From positions 34,336 to 75,670 of the forward strand of contig NZ_FMZX01000021.1 of NCBI RefSeq assembly GCF_900101615.1: DNA of 41,335 nucleotides. The letters run 5' to 3'. The stretch is from Belnapia rosea. Its GTDB lineage: Bacteria > Pseudomonadota > Alphaproteobacteria > Acetobacterales > Acetobacteraceae. Below are positions 19,101 to 28,622 of this stretch, piece after piece. The notes under the pieces were generated by a model. That model was not told where the DNA came from, ran no database searches, and saw only the letters and a program-made list of their open reading frames with translations. The stretch's first letter is position 1. Every line of letters starts with the position of its first letter. A program made the translations under genes and the position numbers.

Positions 19101-21445
19101 CTGACGTTGTCTCGATTGGTCTCCCACTCGCCTTGCGTCCAGTCCACGGACTTGTGGAACTGTCCCTTTTCGCGGTCGAAGAACTGAGCGGTAAGCGGGT
19201 GCGCCTTAAGCTGGGTCGACCAGAAGCGCATCGTGCCGCCAGCGGACGCGCCCCGCATGTCAGCGCGGCACGCTGCCAACTCCTGCTCGATAATCGTGCG
19301 CTCGCTACCCTCCGTTTCCTCGAGTTCTTCCAATAGGCGTCGCTCATGCTTCCTCAGCCTAGCCAGCTTGGCGTCGCTGAGCGACGCGCCCTGCAGGCAG
19401 TCAGCGATCATCGCGCGGCCCATCTGGATCTCGTGTGTGGCCGTCAGGGTTGGGCCGAGCCGAGCCGCTGAGGGGCGGCTATCGTTGAACGCGATAAGCC
19501 GTCGGCCGTCGGCCGGGCGCCACGCGCGATCCGCGCCCGCCCAGGGCGGCATCGACGCGAGCATGGTTTCAGCCGCCATGCCAAGCCCTGCCGTGTCCCC
19601 TAGCTGGACGAGGGCGAACTTCCCGTCCTCGCAGGTTGGGCATGCCTGGTGCGTTCTGAGTTTGGCGTGGGGCATCAGGGTCTCCCGTCGCCCGTCCGCC
19701 AGCTGGTACGGCTCCCAGGCGGGGTCCGCCGGGTCCGCCGGCCTCAGGAAGCGGACGGTGGAGGCCGCCTCGTCGTCGTCGTCCTCGAGGCGGTCGTCGT
19801 CCTCCCTCCAGTCGCGGGCGGGCCGAAACCGGTTGTCCCCAGAGTTGTAGAACGCGGCCATAAACCAGTCCCCGCACGATCGGCAACGGGCTAGGGGCAG
19901 GGTCTGCGTGCTGCAGGCCGGACACACTTCATGTCTGCTCGAGAGCACAGGCCCTGCGCCGGGCAGCCTGTAGCTGCTCGCGTGGGTGCAATCCGGGTTC
20001 ACGCAGGTCATCGGCGCGACGGGGCTGCGCACGAGGAAGTGGATCTTATGGGGAAATAGCGGGAGCTCATTCGCGCTCCACCGGGCACGGGCCCCGAGGC
20101 GGAGCAGCCTCTCCGTCGCGCCTCTGGTCTCTGTGTCGCTCCGTCCCCAAAGCGCCGAGCTGAGCCGCCCTAGGGGGACGATGTCGCCGCCCGTGCTGGC
20201 ACGCCACAGCTCGTCCTGCAGGCGATGCATCAAGGGCGCGCGCGCCAGGATCTCCGCGAGGGCGTTAGCCGGACGGGTCTGGTGCGCGGCAGCATCCAGG
20301 GCGCCCGGCCCGGCGAGCGCCCTGCCCTCTTCGGCCACCCGCGCGGCAAGCCCTGGATCCTCGACCAGACCGCCCTCATCCAGAAATGGCGTTGTGGGCA
20401 GAATATCGGGCACGTCCACAGGCGTGGGAGCGGCAGCTGGAGCGACGGTTTCCTTGAGCTGCGGGCGAGTCTTCTGCCCCTCGAGGACGTGCACGTCCGC
20501 CGCAGACCGCGAAAAAAGTGCGGCGCTGAACTCCTTGAGGTCTCCGCCCAGGGTGGCGGACGCGCCAAGCCACATGACATCTTCATGGCGGAGCCCGCAG
20601 CGCAGCAGGACACGGCGGAGAAGTAGCGCGATCTCTGCGGCGAGCGTCCCCGAGTAGAGATGCATCTCGTCCAGCACGATCACGCTCAGATCGCGCCCGA
20701 AGAACGGCGCGTCCTGCGGCCGGATGAGCATGTACTCGAGCATCGAGTAGTTGGTGACCAAGACGTCCGGCGGGTTTTCTCTGGCCTCTTTCCTGGTCCT
20801 GACCCTAGATCTGTCAAAGGGCGGGTAGTTGACCTTGTCTGCGGTCCTGGGGTCCTCTGGGGTTTCGCTGGTGAAGTGGAAGAGGCGGCACGCGTTCTGC
20901 CCCTTCATCCATCCGTGCAGGCGTTCCACTTGGTCATTGACCAGGGCGTTCATAGGGTAAAGCACAATGGCGCGGACGCCTTCCGCCCGCCCGGTGCGCG
21001 GACGCGAGTGGAGGTCGTTCAGTAGAGGCAGCAGGAAGGCCTCCGTCTTGCCCATACCGGTCCCGGCGCGGACCACTACCACTGGACGTGAGGGACCTGG
21101 CCGCTGCGCCAGCTCGATGGCGTCGCGCTGATGCTGGTAGAGGGGACGCCCAGTCATGGATCCGTCGACTCCGGCGAGCTGCTTCCGGAGTGCGGGCGCG
21201 AAGGAGCCATCCCTGACGAGATCGTCGATGCTCGCCCCCGAATCTGCGGCGGGGAAGATGCCCTCGACGAAGAGCTCGCTAGCCGAGCCGCCGCCCCTGT
21301 CTTCGCCCCGCCAAACCTGGCGCACGCGCTCTTGGAGTGCGGGGTCGCGCATGTACGCATCGGCGGACGCGACGTCGACGAGGCGGTCCTGCATTTGTGC
21401 CCGGGTCCGGATTGCGTCGACCTGGAGGGACTTCTCGATTTCCAA
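16196..21445 (-). CDS. Very large DEAD/DEAH helicase with DUF1998-like C-terminus (DruE/DrmAB-like)
   Basis: A 1749-residue superfamily 2 helicase. Motif I is AGTGMGKT (about 127-134), Ia VLYPMNALVNDQ, motif II DEMH (about 259-262), motif III SAT (about 296-298) and motif VI QRGGRAGRR. Zinc-binding cysteine pairs occur in the middle (CVNPDC, CPAC, CRSCG, CPTC) and the C-terminus has CTACGY and CRTACITC, as in DUF1998 helicases. Length and layout match DruE of Druantia, or a fusion of DISARM DrmA and DrmB; MrfA/YprA-type repair helicases are shorter. It begins 12 bases after the sigma4-like gene and is the last gene of the cluster. It most likely moves on or unwinds invading DNA; this is inference from family. 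Confidence 0.85.
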   Translation of the reverse strand: MEIEKSLQVDAIRTRAQMQDRLVDVASADAYMRDPALQERVRQVWRGEDRGGGSASELFVEGIFPAADSGASIDDLVRDGSFAPALRKQLAGVDGSMTGRPLYQHQRDAIELAQRPGPSRPVVVVRAGTGMGKTEAFLLPLLNDLHSRPRTGRAEGVRAIVLYPMNALVNDQVERLHGWMKGQNACRLFHFTSETPEDPRTADKVNYPPFDRSRVRTRKEARENPPDVLVTNYSMLEYMLIRPQDAPFFGRDLSVIVLDEMHLYSGTLAAEIALLLRRVLLRCGLRHEDVMWLGASATLGGDLKEFSAALFSRSAADVHVLEGQKTRPQLKETVAPAAAPTPVDVPDILPTTPFLDEGGLVEDPGLAARVAEEGRALAGPGALDAAAHQTRPANALAEILARAPLMHRLQDELWRASTGGDIVPLGRLSSALWGRSDTETRGATERLLRLGARARWSANELPLFPHKIHFLVRSPVAPMTCVNPDCTHASSYRLPGAGPVLSSRHEVCPACSTQTLPLARCRSCGDWFMAAFYNSGDNRFRPARDWREDDDRLEDDDDEAASTVRFLRPADPADPAWEPYQLADGRRETLMPHAKLRTHQACPTCEDGKFALVQLGDTAGLGMAAETMLASMPPWAGADRAWRPADGRRLIAFNDSRPSAARLGPTLTATHEIQMGRAMIADCLQGASLSDAKLARLRKHERRLLEELEETEGSERTIIEQELAACRADMRGASAGGTMRFWSTQLKAHPLTAQFFDREKGQFHKSVDWTQGEWETNRDNVRQRVDTILAREFAVAVPSILSLETTGLAEVVFPGLEELSFPDRLAGLMPNEAACEALAGAWPGVLAGLCDTVRMNRCVTFGDGEMDRSASYYPVGVWMSLAAPGPSMSSFLPGRPGETRRTRFATAVLRAAGIEPDAAAALALPLLEAAFAQLAGCARDSALPWLEFGERGVGRSVVDAFRVRFFELGLRAPQEVHRCPRTGAVWPRAVLGCAPIRGSQGGLSKVGQDELDRHPRLARARHAYRNDQAFRIGLWADEHSAQLSPEENRRLQELFSKGIRNILSATTTMEVGIDIGGLCGVLMANMPPGLANYLQRGGRAGRRTDGASIVCTFARRRPYDQAAFDDFQSFFRRELRRANVMLEREGIARRHLQAMLLGEFFQAIRPLDAKAGAMDAFGKIGAFCGVPRPPYLEEGAIGPVEIQPATPIPIGMRRPEPWWDRGAEPDLASEFVHFVEHLAAEGGEIRRRAALLAAGTGFERQAADWRTFADGVVERFSVSVGEWKADFRRVVDQWRAEGASGTSSAKFRMNALARQARELREATVVEELGNRKFLPRYGFPIGLNSLVVNVGKEGANRFKLQRDGTVAVAEYVPGSVVIVGGQFVRSQGVQRAWGSDQDDMVGVTLWRHQCDDGHSKCLTVLEAPDDRCGVDGCSARMRKWPERLLVPRYGYATAASDAPSWFGQRQRVGAVELIINHAAGRSTMSEHDYGGLPGLDASFLENVELVAANAGRGDLGFALCTACGYADSEEMAKGEGAKKLPSGFERHVPLYRASGKPCSGAIGQASVLRNVTFAARQFTDLVRFEFTDVSGTDPVSLTTLGHALAQAGAEMLELDQREIRMAVDPIATGRWVVRVFDAVGHGGGHMAEMFRRSKEWLAATHRVLRRSDAHHEICRTACITCVLSSVSQDDARDGMLDRRAALRVLEGAGSPRLYSLRAEAVAPQPSGPAQPDMLAALQRRKGAAVSRRR

Positions 21446-21457
21446 GACGGAGCTCCT

Positions 21458-24400
21458 TCAGCGAATCAAAGTCGCTAAGCGGGCGAGCAGATGGACGGCC
21501 AGCCAGCGCCGGACCGGGGCGATGGTCAACGCCGTGGCAAGGTTCGGCTCCTGCCGCGGGGGCGTCGGTGCTGAGGCATTCGTCCAGGCCAGGGACGCGA
21601 TGCTCCCCTCAGCCCTGGATGCCAGGAAGTTCTGGTCGAACCTGGTCGCTTCGAGAGCGCGGGCGAGCAGCGCCTGTTCCGCACCGGCGACCTCTCTCAC
21701 GTCCGAAGGCAGCATGCGCAGAATTAGTGCCTCGATGAGGCGTTCCTGCTCTCGTCTAGGAACTGGCTGTAGGCCGTGCGCCACCACCCGGATTGTCGAG
21801 CAGGGCGCGTCGGCGGTGAGCCGCTCCAGGATTGCCCCACCCTTGCCCGCCGCTGATGCTGTCAGGAATTGCGCGACGAGCGCCTCCGCGAGGTTCGGAC
21901 GCGGTGCCCAGGTACTGAGAAGGCGTCCGATGACGTGTGCGGAGGCGGCGTCCACGGACGCCCGGCAGAGGGCGAGGAGCCCCTTCGCGCTATCCGCCTG
22001 CAGGCGCGCAGCGGCGCTGGCTACCGCGGCGGGGGCGAGGATCGGCAAGCGCCCTGCCACGGCGAGGCGCAACGCCTCGGGGCCGTCCACCGCCTCGGCC
22101 AGGAAAGCTCCCACCGCGGCCGCATGGTCGCCGGCGGCCACGCTACCCCCGAGCCAAGCGGGACCGTGGAAGAGGCAGACGCCATCGACTCGCTGTGGCG
22201 GATGCTCAAAGGTGAACTCGGCGGAAGACGGCAGTTCCCTGGCGGGTACCAACTCGGAGATGCCTTCAGCGGACCACGCGAGTGCCTTGTGGCGCTCGGT
22301 CCAAGCTATTGGTGTCGCCAGACAGACCCGGACAACAGCATCATCCACCTCGCAGCCGACGACGACACCCGTGTCGGTCGCTGCCTCAGCCAGTGGGATC
22401 CCGGATCCGTTCAGGTTGAAGTGCCTGCGCTCAAGTCTGAGCGCCTCACCAAACCCGAACAGGCGTCCGGCCAGTCTAACGCCCTGCTCGCGGTAGACCG
22501 TAACGGGACGGGGCCCCTCGAAGACTGTCCATTCCTGGCCATCCGCATGGTCCGGTAGGCAGACCCAGAGCCTGGCCCGACCGTCCCGGCCAGTTTCGTA
22601 GGTTTTGGAGGGGTTGAGCGGCCGCCAGCCGCCCCCATCGTTCAGCGCGGCCCCGCCCGGCACCTGCCCGAGGAAGACCATGGCCGGGACGGTGACGCGC
22701 TCGCCTGCCAGGAAGCCGTCCACGCGCCCGCGGCGGCGCAACGCATCCAGGCCCGGAAGCAGTGCGAAGCCGGGGAAGCGCCACCCCTGGCCGTCGGGGT
22801 GTGCCACCAGGGACTGACCGCCGACCAACGCCCTGTGGGGGACGAAACCATCCGGGGGGCGCGGCAGCGCCAGGGCCGCGATCCCGCCCCAATACGCGGG
22901 CCCGCCGGAAAGGGACAGGCTGACCGCCAGATCAGGGACTGTCCTACGCGCCTCCGACTGATTCTCAGCCGTCCAGAGCACCTCGCCATTGCACGAGGCC
23001 GTGGCACCCTGGGGCAGGCCGGAGCGGAAGACCGCGAGAACATAGCTGTCGTCCAGACCGTGCTCCTCGTCCGCGGGCACTGAGAGTCGCAGGGATCGAT
23101 GCAGCAGGAGGGCCACCCCGCCGCTCCGGGGTAGCGGTGACACGAAGGGGTCGAAGGCGTAGCCGCCGCGCACCCCTCCCAACGGGAACGCCATGATGTA
23201 GTCGTCGGCGGCCCAAAGCCGGATGGTGTGCGACGCTAGGACCTCCAAACCCCGCTCGACGCGCACAGGGCGCTCCGACGTTCCCCGCAGCCCCATCCGC
23301 ACCCAGGGACGCTCCGCGTGCCAAGCGACCGAGCCGTCTTCCCTTACCAAGCCGCCAACGCGGAACTCGTCCGAGATCAGGGCCACTGGCCCAGGGGCGA
23401 CTTGGAGTTGCTCCGGAAGCGACAGGCAGAAGGCCCCACCGTCGACGCCGAGGGATACCTGAAACCCTGCGAGCGACTGTCTGGCCGCCGCCCCGCGTGC
23501 TGCTGTTAGTCGAACCAGCGCGGCATCCGCGGCGGCTGGCGGCGCTTCAGCAGATACTTCCGGCTTGGGGACGAGGGCGGGTTCCGTCTGCTCGGCAATT
23601 TTGCGGGGCGACTCCTCCCATACGGTCTCGACACAGGCGCGGCACGCTTCGTCCACGGACCAGCCGGGCCACCATTCCGATTGCCGGGCGAGCGCCTCGA
23701 CGGCGTCGCGCCCGACGAGGCCTCGGCGGTAGGACTGGAGGGTATTCCAGGTACAGGCGAAGGAGGCAGAGTGGTTGGTGCCGGGTGCCACGAGTTGACG
23801 GATCGCAACGGTAGGAAGGCTTTTGCCGAGCCAGCGGGGCAGCACCTCAATGTCTTTCCGCAGCAGCCCCGCCTGCAGGGTGAGCAGCGTCGACCAGGGG
23901 TCGGACCGGAAGGAAAAGGCCCGCCGTAGCCGCCAACAGGCCGCGACCTCGACCAGTCTGGAAAGAACTTTCCTCCTGACGGCCCGCTGGCTGTTGAAGA
24001 TCCAGCCGCGCGCTTGCACTCCGCATGCCGCTAAGATGACTGCCCAGTGAGCGTCATCTGATCCCGCCGAGGTCCTGATGGCGGCGACGAAGGCGGCCAG
24101 CATAGTGAGCCCCTCCAGGATGCGGGGAGAACGTGCGCCCTGCCCCGCGCCCTCCGGGTGCTCGCCCGGAACCGCCACCGCCAGCCAGGCGAGCAGCTTC
24201 GTCTCGTCCTCCGGGCGCAGAATTTGCGCGAGTGATGCGCGCTCGTCGCCGGGTAGGGTCGCCAAGGCGTCTGCCAGCTGCCCGCCTGCCGTCACTGCGA
24301 AAGCGGCGTCCTCCGGAGACATCCCCTCCAGCGCGGCGACGCCCGGCCGCGGTCCTGGAAGCAAGGCGAGAGATTCCCTTAGAGCAGCCAGGGACATGGG

Positions 24401-25711
24401 GGGCGGGATGTCGGGATGCTCCGGCCGCCGATCTTCGACGCGGTCGCCGAGTTGCCGCCGCAGCTGCCAGGACGCTCTGCCGTCCGATACAAAGGTCTCG
24501 GCGTCGTCGGACATGGCCCGGTGCATGTCCCTGAGCGCCGCGTCCGAGCCGAGCCCCAAGGGGACGAGCTCCTCGAGGATCTCCGCCTCATTCATGGCTT
24601 GCCCGGCCTTCGCCAGGATTTCGGCGAGCGTCGCCCGTCTAGCGTCAGATGCCTTGAGGGGGCCCTCGAAAACCTGGTCGTTGTGGACGGTGAGGTTGGC
24701 GAAATGGGCCAGGGCGGCGACAGCGTCGGCGCTCAGGCCCGACGCGGCCCGGATTTCGGCCATTAGGGCCGACCGCCGTACACGCCCCTCGACGGCCTTC
24801 TCGAACCCCGCCGCGAGAGCGGCCACGTCCTCGTCCTGCCACGGCAACGCCGTGCGGCCACCCTGGAAGGGGCTGCCTACGGCGTCTAATGGGTCGAAGA
24901 CGGGGCGCAGGTCGGGGTCCGCGTCCTCGCCGAGCCGCAGAAGAATAAGGAGCCATTCCGCATCACCCACGGGAAGAGCCCGCCGGATCCACTGCCGCTT
25001 TGCCTCCTCCCGCAGAACGCCATCCTCACGGGTGGCGGCGTCTAGGACCCGGACGGCGAGACGCGAGGCGTGGCACAGGAGCGCCAGTCCCAATGGGTGC
25101 CGGACGGCGCGCATCGAGACGAGCCTGTTCGTCAGACGCTCAACTGCCGCGGTCTCGATCTGCCGAACGCGCTCTCTGGTGACTTTAAGCGTGGCCCCCA
25201 AGGACTCCAGAGTTTCCCCTGACACTCTCCTTCGGAGCACGTCCCTATGTCGGACGTCGAGGCATGCCAGGAAGGCATCCTGGAGCTCGCCCAAAGGAAA
25301 AGCCTCCGCCTGCGCGCTCCCAAACGACAGAAAATTTCCGGCGAGCCAACGGGCCGTCGCCATCAGGGTGGCGTCCGCGTGAGGGCAGGAAGCCCGCCAC
25401 CTATCGATCTCATTCTGCGGGGCGAAGCAGGCCCAGCGGAGGTCGCGTCCGGGGCCGTCGATAGGCAACGGGTCGATGCGCGTCGAGGACATCCTCGGCC
25501 CGACCTTGCGGTGTGCCAGGAACCCCATAGCGCGCCGCGCCGCGGGTTCGCTCCACGGGTCGGAAAGGGTGCGCTCCTCGGCGACCGTGCCGCCCTCGGG
25601 GATGTCCTCCTCCAGGCTGATCAGAGAGGCGTCGGGAGGGATATCCCACTGGGTGCCCAAAACCTGCGCCTCGGCAGAGACTAGACAGTCGACACCGAGT
25701 TCAGGATCCAC
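21458..25711 (-). CDS. 1417-residue protein with sigma-70 region 4-like HTH, unknown function
   Basis: I do not recognise the full-length family. Residues about 153-197 (RHRDVLRRRVSGETLESLG, then VTRERVRQIE and TAAVERL) are a textbook sigma-70 region 4 helix-turn-helix. A second winged-helix-like segment follows (LAEILAKAGQAMNEAEILEELV, then SDGRASWQLR), resembling HARE-HTH or the delta subunit of RNA polymerase. The last 700 residues are rich in beta-strand-like, glycine-rich stretches and end in a helical alanine-rich part; no nuclease or ATPase motif is visible. No sigma region 2 is present, so it is unlikely to be a true sigma factor. It starts at GTG, 148 bases after the SNF2 gene, and ends 12 bases before the helicase. 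It may be the DNA-binding or scaffolding member of the cluster. Confidence 0.8.
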   Translation of the reverse strand: MDPELGVDCLVSAEAQVLGTQWDIPPDASLISLEEDIPEGGTVAEERTLSDPWSEPAARRAMGFLAHRKVGPRMSSTRIDPLPIDGPGRDLRWACFAPQNEIDRWRASCPHADATLMATARWLAGNFLSFGSAQAEAFPLGELQDAFLACLDVRHRDVLRRRVSGETLESLGATLKVTRERVRQIETAAVERLTNRLVSMRAVRHPLGLALLCHASRLAVRVLDAATREDGVLREEAKRQWIRRALPVGDAEWLLILLRLGEDADPDLRPVFDPLDAVGSPFQGGRTALPWQDEDVAALAAGFEKAVEGRVRRSALMAEIRAASGLSADAVAALAHFANLTVHNDQVFEGPLKASDARRATLAEILAKAGQAMNEAEILEELVPLGLGSDAALRDMHRAMSDDAETFVSDGRASWQLRRQLGDRVEDRRPEHPDIPPPMSLAALRESLALLPGPRPGVAALEGMSPEDAAFAVTAGGQLADALATLPGDERASLAQILRPEDETKLLAWLAVAVPGEHPEGAGQGARSPRILEGLTMLAAFVAAIRTSAGSDDAHWAVILAACGVQARGWIFNSQRAVRRKVLSRLVEVAACWRLRRAFSFRSDPWSTLLTLQAGLLRKDIEVLPRWLGKSLPTVAIRQLVAPGTNHSASFACTWNTLQSYRRGLVGRDAVEALARQSEWWPGWSVDEACRACVETVWEESPRKIAEQTEPALVPKPEVSAEAPPAAADAALVRLTAARGAAARQSLAGFQVSLGVDGGAFCLSLPEQLQVAPGPVALISDEFRVGGLVREDGSVAWHAERPWVRMGLRGTSERPVRVERGLEVLASHTIRLWAADDYIMAFPLGGVRGGYAFDPFVSPLPRSGGVALLLHRSLRLSVPADEEHGLDDSYVLAVFRSGLPQGATASCNGEVLWTAENQSEARRTVPDLAVSLSLSGGPAYWGGIAALALPRPPDGFVPHRALVGGQSLVAHPDGQGWRFPGFALLPGLDALRRRGRVDGFLAGERVTVPAMVFLGQVPGGAALNDGGGWRPLNPSKTYETGRDGRARLWVCLPDHADGQEWTVFEGPRPVTVYREQGVRLAGRLFGFGEALRLERRHFNLNGSGIPLAEAATDTGVVVGCEVDDAVVRVCLATPIAWTERHKALAWSAEGISELVPARELPSSAEFTFEHPPQRVDGVCLFHGPAWLGGSVAAGDHAAAVGAFLAEAVDGPEALRLAVAGRLPILAPAAVASAAARLQADSAKGLLALCRASVDAASAHVIGRLLSTWAPRPNLAEALVAQFLTASAAGKGGAILERLTADAPCSTIRVVAHGLQPVPRREQERLIEALILRMLPSDVREVAGAEQALLARALEATRFDQNFLASRAEGSIASLAWTNASAPTPPRQEPNLATALTIAPVRRWLAVHLLARLATLIR

Positions 25712-25859
25712 GCCGCCCTCTTACTTTCCCAACGCCCAAGCGCCGGTCAGACCGGCCACGTTCAAGGACGGACACGTGACCACACCTGTGCTCTCGGTAC
25801 CGGAGCCGTTGATTCGCTTTTATCCGCAGGAGACATCTACACGTGCTCTAATGGGCAAT
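25712..25859. other. 148-base spacer inside the four-gene cluster
   Basis: This is the only sizeable gap in the cluster. I see no reading frame in it. It could hold a secondary promoter for the two downstream genes; no clear -35/-10 pair was found by eye. Confidence 0.4.
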
Positions 25860-28607
25860 TCAGCCAACGACCGCGGCCAGCACGCAGGCGATTGGCCACA
25901 CCGCCAAGAGCGGCGGCGCCGCGTGGTCCTGCATGGCCTCCTGCCTAATCCGCTCCATCAGGGCCGCCTCAACCTGTTCGAGGCGTTCCGGAAGCCCTGA
26001 TGGCGTTGCTTGGCGCTCGGCCGAGCAGACGTGACGGACAACCGCCCCGATCTGGCCTTCAGCCACTTCGACGGGATCGCCGGACTGCCCAATAAGGAAG
26101 GCCCTCAGACGTAGGTCGCGCTCTTCCGCCGTTCCTCCGGACATCTCGACCCGTTGCACGGCGAAGAACAGCAGTGCTGCGTTCCCTGGTGCCGAAAGGC
26201 CGAGCATGCTCCCCGCCCTAAGTCGCACAGACGCGATCCGTCCCTCGGGCTTCTCCTTCAATCTCTCCCGCACTTCTGCCACGACACGGGCATGACCCGT
26301 TCCAAGCCTTGGCAAGGCCGTGCCCTCGTCATCAGCCGCCGGTAGGCCATCGGTCTCGTCGCAAACGAAGAGCTGCTCGAAGGCGCGTACCGTCCGAACC
26401 TCGGCGTCGCATGCCACAACGTCGCGGCCTTCGATGGAAAAGACCGGCTTCGTCGCAATAGGCCCGTCCTCAGCCCCACACGCCCTCTTCAGGAACTCGC
26501 GTAGGTCCGCCCAATCCACAGCGCCAGGGTCGAGGGCTGCGACTGCAGCGGCGCCCTCCGCGAAGCGGCGGGTGAATTCGCTCCATCTATCGTAGCCGGC
26601 GCGCACAATCGATGCGATGCGGCGCTCAGTCTCACCGCCCGGGGGCCATGGGAGGTCCACGCCGAAGACGTCGGCAAGCTCCTCTGGCGGCACGAGGCTC
26701 ATGACCCGGCTGAACAGCGGCTCAAACTGCTCTGGGTCGAGTTGGCCCGCGATGAGCCGCAGCTTCTCGCGGGCGATACGGTAAGCGTCCGCCTCGCGCG
26801 TCCCGGCCACCACGACCGTGTCCACGATGATGGTCTGGCGGGAGCCGAACCGGTGGACACGCCCAACCCGCTGCTCGAGGTCCATCGGGTTCCAGGGAAC
26901 GTCAAGGTGGACGAGCCGGCGCGCGACCTGGAGGTTGATGCCCTCGCCCCCCGCCCGCGACGACACGAGGAACCGCCGCCCGCGCCTGGCACGGAACTGC
27001 TCGACCTCTGCGTCCCGCTCCCCATCGGTCTGCCCGCCGATGATAACGGAGGGGCGCTCACCAAAACGTCCCTCGATCTCGCGGGCGACCACGGCGACTG
27101 TCTCGACCGGCTGACAGAACAGCACGACCTTCTCATCCCCGGCACGGTTAAGGATTTCCAGCATCGCCTGCCATTTCGCCGCGTCGGCCCGGGCCGCCTT
27201 GAGTGCCGCACCGCGTCGGAGAAGTTCTGACAGGAGGTCGGGGTCAGGTCTCCAGCGCGCCTCGCCCCCCTCGTCGAGCTCCTCGGCGTCCTCCTCGTCC
27301 TCCTGCACGGCAATCTGTTTCACCATGCGGGCGTGGAGGTTGGTGAGCGCCTCGTTGGCCGCTCCGCCGCGGTATGGGCGTAGCGCGAGGAGAGCCTCGG
27401 CCAGCGCCGGATTGTTGGGGCCCCAACGGAGGCGGCGGATAGCGAGGCGAGCCAGAAAACCTAGCCCAGCCTCGACGCTCGACGCAGCCCACTGGAGCGC
27501 CTGCCCCTTCGCCCAGCCCCCCGCTCGCGCGCCCGCCTGTCCGCGCCCGGCAAGGGAGGCGCCGTCGTAGAGGGCCCCGATCTGGTCGTACCACGCGGCC
27601 CATGGGCCGCCGAGCTGCACAACTGTGGGCTGCCGGACGTCCCGGCTTGGGAAGAGCGGCCGCCCGTACCAGTCGCGAACCGACTCCTTGGTCCGGTAGA
27701 TCAGCCGTCCGGCCACACGATCAATGTCTTCACCGCCCCGTTGCAGTAAAGCGAGAATGTTCTCGAAGCGCGCTTGGTGGCCCTGGTGGGGCGTCCCGCT
27801 GAGAAGGAGCAGGCGGCCTGTCTCCGGCCGCTGCAGCTGGAGCAGGTCACGAACGAGGCGGTAGCCGGCGTTGGGGCTGCCGCCGCCCGGCTCCCAGTCG
27901 GAGAGGTGGTGGCACTCGTCCGCAATCAGAACGTCCCACGGGCCCGCTGCCGCGAGCTTGGCTGCGTTAGTGTCACGGACCGCCTTCTGGAGGCTCGCCA
28001 CGACTATGCGGTCGCTCTCGATACGGGCGTCGCTCTCGGGTCCCGCCACCCATCTCCGGGCGTCCAGTCCGAGCCTGCGGAGCTCGCCGACAACGTTACG
28101 GACAAGCCTTGCGGGGGCAAGGTAGAGCATGCGGACGTCGGGCCGGGTGGCAAGGAGTCGCTGCGCGATCAGCCCCGCTTCCACCGTCTTGCCCAGCCCG
28201 ACCTCGTCGCCGATCAGCACGCGCTGCAGATCCGGCCCCGCGAGCACGTGCTCGACAAGCGACAGCTGGTGCATCAGGGGGGCGACGTCGCGCACGACGA
28301 GCCGCCGCTGCCTGTCCTCGGCGAGGAGAAACCACGCAAGGAGCGCCTGCTGGGCGCGTCGCGTCTGCGCGAGCCAGTTGCCCCCCTCCCGCGAGCGCGC
28401 CGCCGCCATCGCAGCTGGCGTGGGCAGAACTTCCGTCGCGCGCGCGTCCACGAAGGGGTCCAGGAGCGGGGGCGCAAGGTGCGCCTCCCCGTCGGCGTAG
28501 GCCCGCCGCGGCAGCCCGACAAGGCTTCTAACCGTAAGGCCGAGGTAGGGTAGTTCCGCCACGACCGCTCGCGGCTCGCCCTGATAGCTGACGACGGCAG
28601 GCTGCAT
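25860..28607 (-). CDS. SNF2/RapA-type superfamily 2 ATPase
   Basis: A 915-residue Swi2/Snf2-family motor. Motif I is GDEVGLGKT (about 133-141), motif II DECH (about 230-233), motif III LSGTPHQG, then FCQPVETVAVV and VSSRAGGEGINLQ (motifs IV-V) and QRVGRVHRFGSRQ (motif VI, about 579-591). An acidic insert (QEDEEDAEELDEG) lies near 435. These proteins translocate on double-stranded DNA and remodel bound complexes and often lack strand separation. DrmD of DISARM and DpdE of the dpd cluster belong to this broad group, but neither a DISARM methyltransferase nor DpdA is present here. It starts 15 bases after the dynamin gene, so the two are certainly in one transcript. Confidence 0.88.
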   Translation of the reverse strand: MQPAVVSYQGEPRAVVAELPYLGLTVRSLVGLPRRAYADGEAHLAPPLLDPFVDARATEVLPTPAAMAAARSREGGNWLAQTRRAQQALLAWFLLAEDRQRRLVVRDVAPLMHQLSLVEHVLAGPDLQRVLIGDEVGLGKTVEAGLIAQRLLATRPDVRMLYLAPARLVRNVVGELRRLGLDARRWVAGPESDARIESDRIVVASLQKAVRDTNAAKLAAAGPWDVLIADECHHLSDWEPGGGSPNAGYRLVRDLLQLQRPETGRLLLLSGTPHQGHQARFENILALLQRGGEDIDRVAGRLIYRTKESVRDWYGRPLFPSRDVRQPTVVQLGGPWAAWYDQIGALYDGASLAGRGQAGARAGGWAKGQALQWAASSVEAGLGFLARLAIRRLRWGPNNPALAEALLALRPYRGGAANEALTNLHARMVKQIAVQEDEEDAEELDEGGEARWRPDPDLLSELLRRGAALKAARADAAKWQAMLEILNRAGDEKVVLFCQPVETVAVVAREIEGRFGERPSVIIGGQTDGERDAEVEQFRARRGRRFLVSSRAGGEGINLQVARRLVHLDVPWNPMDLEQRVGRVHRFGSRQTIIVDTVVVAGTREADAYRIAREKLRLIAGQLDPEQFEPLFSRVMSLVPPEELADVFGVDLPWPPGGETERRIASIVRAGYDRWSEFTRRFAEGAAAVAALDPGAVDWADLREFLKRACGAEDGPIATKPVFSIEGRDVVACDAEVRTVRAFEQLFVCDETDGLPAADDEGTALPRLGTGHARVVAEVRERLKEKPEGRIASVRLRAGSMLGLSAPGNAALLFFAVQRVEMSGGTAEERDLRLRAFLIGQSGDPVEVAEGQIGAVVRHVCSAERQATPSGLPERLEQVEAALMERIRQEAMQDHAAPPLLAVWPIACVLAAVVG

Positions 28608-28622
28608 GGCGGGCGTCCGACC

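Noticed and set aside
21458-25711. A real sigma factor or anti-sigma system
   Set aside because: Only region 4 is present; there is no region 2 and the protein is far too long.
25860-28607. DpdE of the 7-deazaguanine DNA modification cluster
   Set aside because: No DpdA transglycosylase or preQ0 synthesis genes are in the window; SNF2 motifs alone do not support it.
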